Assembly (NCBI GenBank): GCA_027658995.1
Contig: JAQDQK010000027.1
Span: 1 to 43,129 of the forward strand
Direction of reading: 5' to 3'
Origin: Propionibacteriaceae bacterium AM104-82
GTDB lineage: Bacteria > Actinomycetota > Actinomycetes > Propionibacteriales > Propionibacteriaceae
DNA length: 43,129 bases
Made by a program: the position numbers and the translations under genes
The notes under the pieces: model-generated
Told to the model about the DNA's origin: nothing
Seen by the model: only the letters and a program-made list of their open reading frames with translations
Database searches by the model: none
Shown here: piece by piece, positions 41,640 through 43,129 of the stretch
How positions within the stretch are numbered: position 1 is the first letter of the stretch
How the letters are laid out: each line of letters begins with the position of its first letter

Positions 41640-42149
41640 TCAGCCCTCCGGGAAGTACTCCTCCTTGAGCCGGTCGGTCTCGGCCACGACGGCGGCGGCG
41701 GTCGCAGGATCGGCAAGGTCTGCACCCCCCGATGGCACCGCGTACCAGCGCAGGCGCGGGTCGGGTCCGAGCGCGCGTCGGCAGATGATCTGCACCTCTC
41801 CGCGCACGGGAGAGTCGATCAGGCACTGCACGACGGTGGACGCCTCGACGCGCTCACGGAACAGCCCGGGCAACTGGTTCGGCTCCGCCAACTGGGCGCT
41901 GAACTTCTCGCCCTCGATGCTCTTCCAGCGGAACGTCCCGGTCTCGGACTTCCATCCGCCGCCGCTGACGTCCTCCCACGGCCACACCTGCCACTGCCCC
42001 TCGCGGCGCAGTGCGAGCGCCTCGCGGGTGCCGACCAGCACGACGCCCTCCCCCGTCGCCTGCGCGAGCACCTCTGCTCTGCCACCGAGGGCGGCGTCGA
42101 GGCCCTCGTTGAGACTTGGGTCGATGCGGGTCCGCTTGAACAAGGCCAT
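41640..42149 (-). CDS. Conserved-looking hypothetical protein
   Basis: A 169-residue soluble protein that I do not recognise. It begins MALFKRTRIDPSLNEGLDAALGGRAEVLA, and an aromatic segment (WQVWPWEDVSGGGWKSETGTFRWK) suggests a beta-barrel or PH-like fold. The C-terminus is acidic with EEYFPEG. Codon use matches the neighbours and the protein reads as real. The ATG at 42149 lies 6 nt after CACAAT, so a leaderless start is possible; there is no clear Shine-Dalgarno sequence. It sits between tRNA-Asn and a divergent sigma factor gene. Confidence 0.7.
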   Translation of the reverse strand: MALFKRTRIDPSLNEGLDAALGGRAEVLAQATGEGVVLVGTREALALRREGQWQVWPWEDVSGGGWKSETGTFRWKSIEGEKFSAQLAEPNQLPGLFRERVEASTVVQCLIDSPVRGEVQIICRRALGPDPRLRWYAVPSGGADLADPATAAAVVAETDRLKEEYFPEG

Positions 42150-42255
42150 GTCCCCATTGTGCCCGGCTGTGGAAAAGACGTGTTGTCCGTCCCGCGCCGT
42201 CCACAGGCTCCATCCGCCTCGCCCAACGACGACCCGCCGACCGGAGGCTGGGTGC

Positions 42256-43059
42256 ATGATCACCGGGACGACTCCAAGAATCTGGCTCGCCGAGGGCGAG
42301 GACCTCGCTGCGGCGCGCGCCGTCGAGGCTGGCCTGTACGCGCAACACCTCCTGGACGCCGGCGCCCGAGACCCGGCACTGCCGCGCGTCGTGGCCGCTG
42401 GCAGGGAGGCGCAGGAACTGCTGTGGGGCGTCGGCATCCGGGTCGCACGGAAGATCGCCTACCGCGTCGCGGTGGCGGCGAGGCTGTCGGTAGACGACCT
42501 GTTCCAGGAGGCGTGTCTCTCGGTCGCCCGGGCGATCCGCGCCTTCGATCACACCATGGGCGTGCGGTTCACGACCTTCGCGTACCACGTCATCCGGCGG
42601 GCGCTGTCCGACTCGCTCCTGTCCGCGACGACCCCGGTTGGTTCGCGCGCAGACAGGCGGGCAACGAGGAGGGCTCTGGCGGCCCAGAGTGAGACCCCGG
42701 GCTCGAGCCTCGCGTCGGCCGCCGCTGCGATCGGGGTCAGCGCCTCCGCCGTTGCGCGGGGGTCGCTGCGGCGGGTTCCGCTCGAGGGCGATCTAGCCGA
42801 GGACATCGACGCCCGACACCGGATGACCCGCGCTGAGGACACCTCGGTGGAATTCCTCGAACTGCTGACCCCGCGGCACCGCAGGATCCTGGAACTGCGA
42901 CTGCGCGAGCCGCGCTACACGCTGGCGCTGCTGGCCGAGGCGCTCGGGGTCTCCGTGTCGACGGCCCACCGCTGGGACCGCGAGGCGCTGCGCGAGGCCC
43001 GCGCGGTGCTCGAGGCGGACCGCACGACGGCTCCCCCGCGATCCGGGAGAGCGCAGTGA
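42256..43059 (+). CDS. Sigma-70 family RNA polymerase sigma factor
   Basis: A 267-residue sigma factor. Region 2 is clear (about residues 70-120): LSVDDLFQEACLSVARAIRAFDHTMGVRFTTFAYHVIRRAL. A short region 3-like stretch follows (SSLASAAAAIGVSASAVARG), and region 4 lies near 200-250 (LTPRHRRILELRLREPRYTLALLAEALGVSVSTAHRWDREAL). The N-terminal 60 residues match nothing I know, and there is no region 1.1, so it is an alternative, not principal, factor. No anti-sigma gene is adjacent. GGAGG 10 nt upstream supports the ATG. The target genes are unknown. Confidence 0.88.
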   Translation: MITGTTPRIWLAEGEDLAAARAVEAGLYAQHLLDAGARDPALPRVVAAGREAQELLWGVGIRVARKIAYRVAVAARLSVDDLFQEACLSVARAIRAFDHTMGVRFTTFAYHVIRRALSDSLLSATTPVGSRADRRATRRALAAQSETPGSSLASAAAAIGVSASAVARGSLRRVPLEGDLAEDIDARHRMTRAEDTSVEFLELLTPRHRRILELRLREPRYTLALLAEALGVSVSTAHRWDREALREARAVLEADRTTAPPRSGRAQ

Positions 43060-43071
43060 CGAAAGACCGTG

Positions 43072-43129
43072 GGTTGAGCCGGGCAAAGACGCGCAGCGCC
43101 ACAGCCCCCGCCGACCGCGGGTTGAGCCG
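43072..43129 (-). repeat. Family-2 repeat copy at the window edge
   Basis: This is the same unit as in the array at 38494-39122, but inverted: GGTTGAGCCGGGCAAAGACG, the GCGCAGCGCC hairpin half, a CCCGCCGACCGC linker, then the start of another GGTTGAGCC at the window end. More copies probably lie beyond. Confidence 0.85.

Overview
The window is high-GC DNA from an actinobacterium. The best fit I can argue is the Propionibacteriaceae, Tessaracoccus-like, but the genus is inference. Supporting signs are the regulator-fabD-fabH-acpP-fabF cluster followed by a DUF3145 gene, a homodimeric pyruvate dehydrogenase E1 (aceE) beside a DUF3052 gene, frequent GTG starts in GTGA overlaps, several start codons that sit 6-8 nt behind a -10-like box (leaderless pattern), and families of GGTTTCGAC/GGCTCAACC intergenic repeats. 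The content is mostly chromosomal housekeeping. I see no prophage, plasmid backbone, CRISPR array or intact IS element.

Layout. 1-1273: two small membrane proteins on the + strand in sparse DNA. 1370-5426 (-): metallophosphoesterase, YrdB-like membrane protein, TetR regulator, and a large PEP/pyruvate-binding phosphotransferase broken by one frameshift near 4060. 5583-7484 (+): membrane protein whose disordered N-terminus carries repeated PTGRFA motifs. 7488-12991 (-): a double-length 6-phosphofructokinase of eukaryotic layout, DUF3052 and aceE. 13155-17618 (-): PHP phosphoesterase, cobA, FlK-like hotdog thioesterase, Na+/alanine symporter, and cobF. 17956-22868 (+): FasR-like regulator and the type II fatty-acid synthase genes, closed by a strong terminator. 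22963-26252: DUF3145 (-), S9 peptidase (+) and a secreted protein (+). 26294-26892: a cluster of about 140-bp palindromic elements. 26887-31647 (-): moxR, DUF58, vWA, vWA, yggS operon. 31771-34773: membrane protein, tRNA with CAU anticodon, and a CGNR regulator divergent from an MFS exporter across a perfect palindrome. 35032-37587: resolvase-like domain lacking its catalytic Ser, transaldolase, and an XRE/DUF2975 pair with its own palindromic operator. 37685-39145: ASCH protein with a structured leader, then a second repeat array. 39146-41436: divergent otsB/otsA for trehalose. 41504-43129: tRNA-Asn, a hypothetical protein, an orphan sigma factor, and another repeat copy at the edge.

Functionally, central carbon metabolism (PFK, pyruvate dehydrogenase, transaldolase, trehalose) sits beside the fatty-acid initiation and elongation genes that use the acetyl-CoA. 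The two corrin methyltransferases (cobA, cobF) are separated from any other cobalamin genes. The most unusual items are the PTGRFA-repeat protein, the eukaryote-style fused PFK, the Ser-less resolvase, the two modular repeat families that share the same end sequences, and the CGNR/MFS and XRE/DUF2975 operators. I did not find a clear new multi-gene defence or biosynthetic system.
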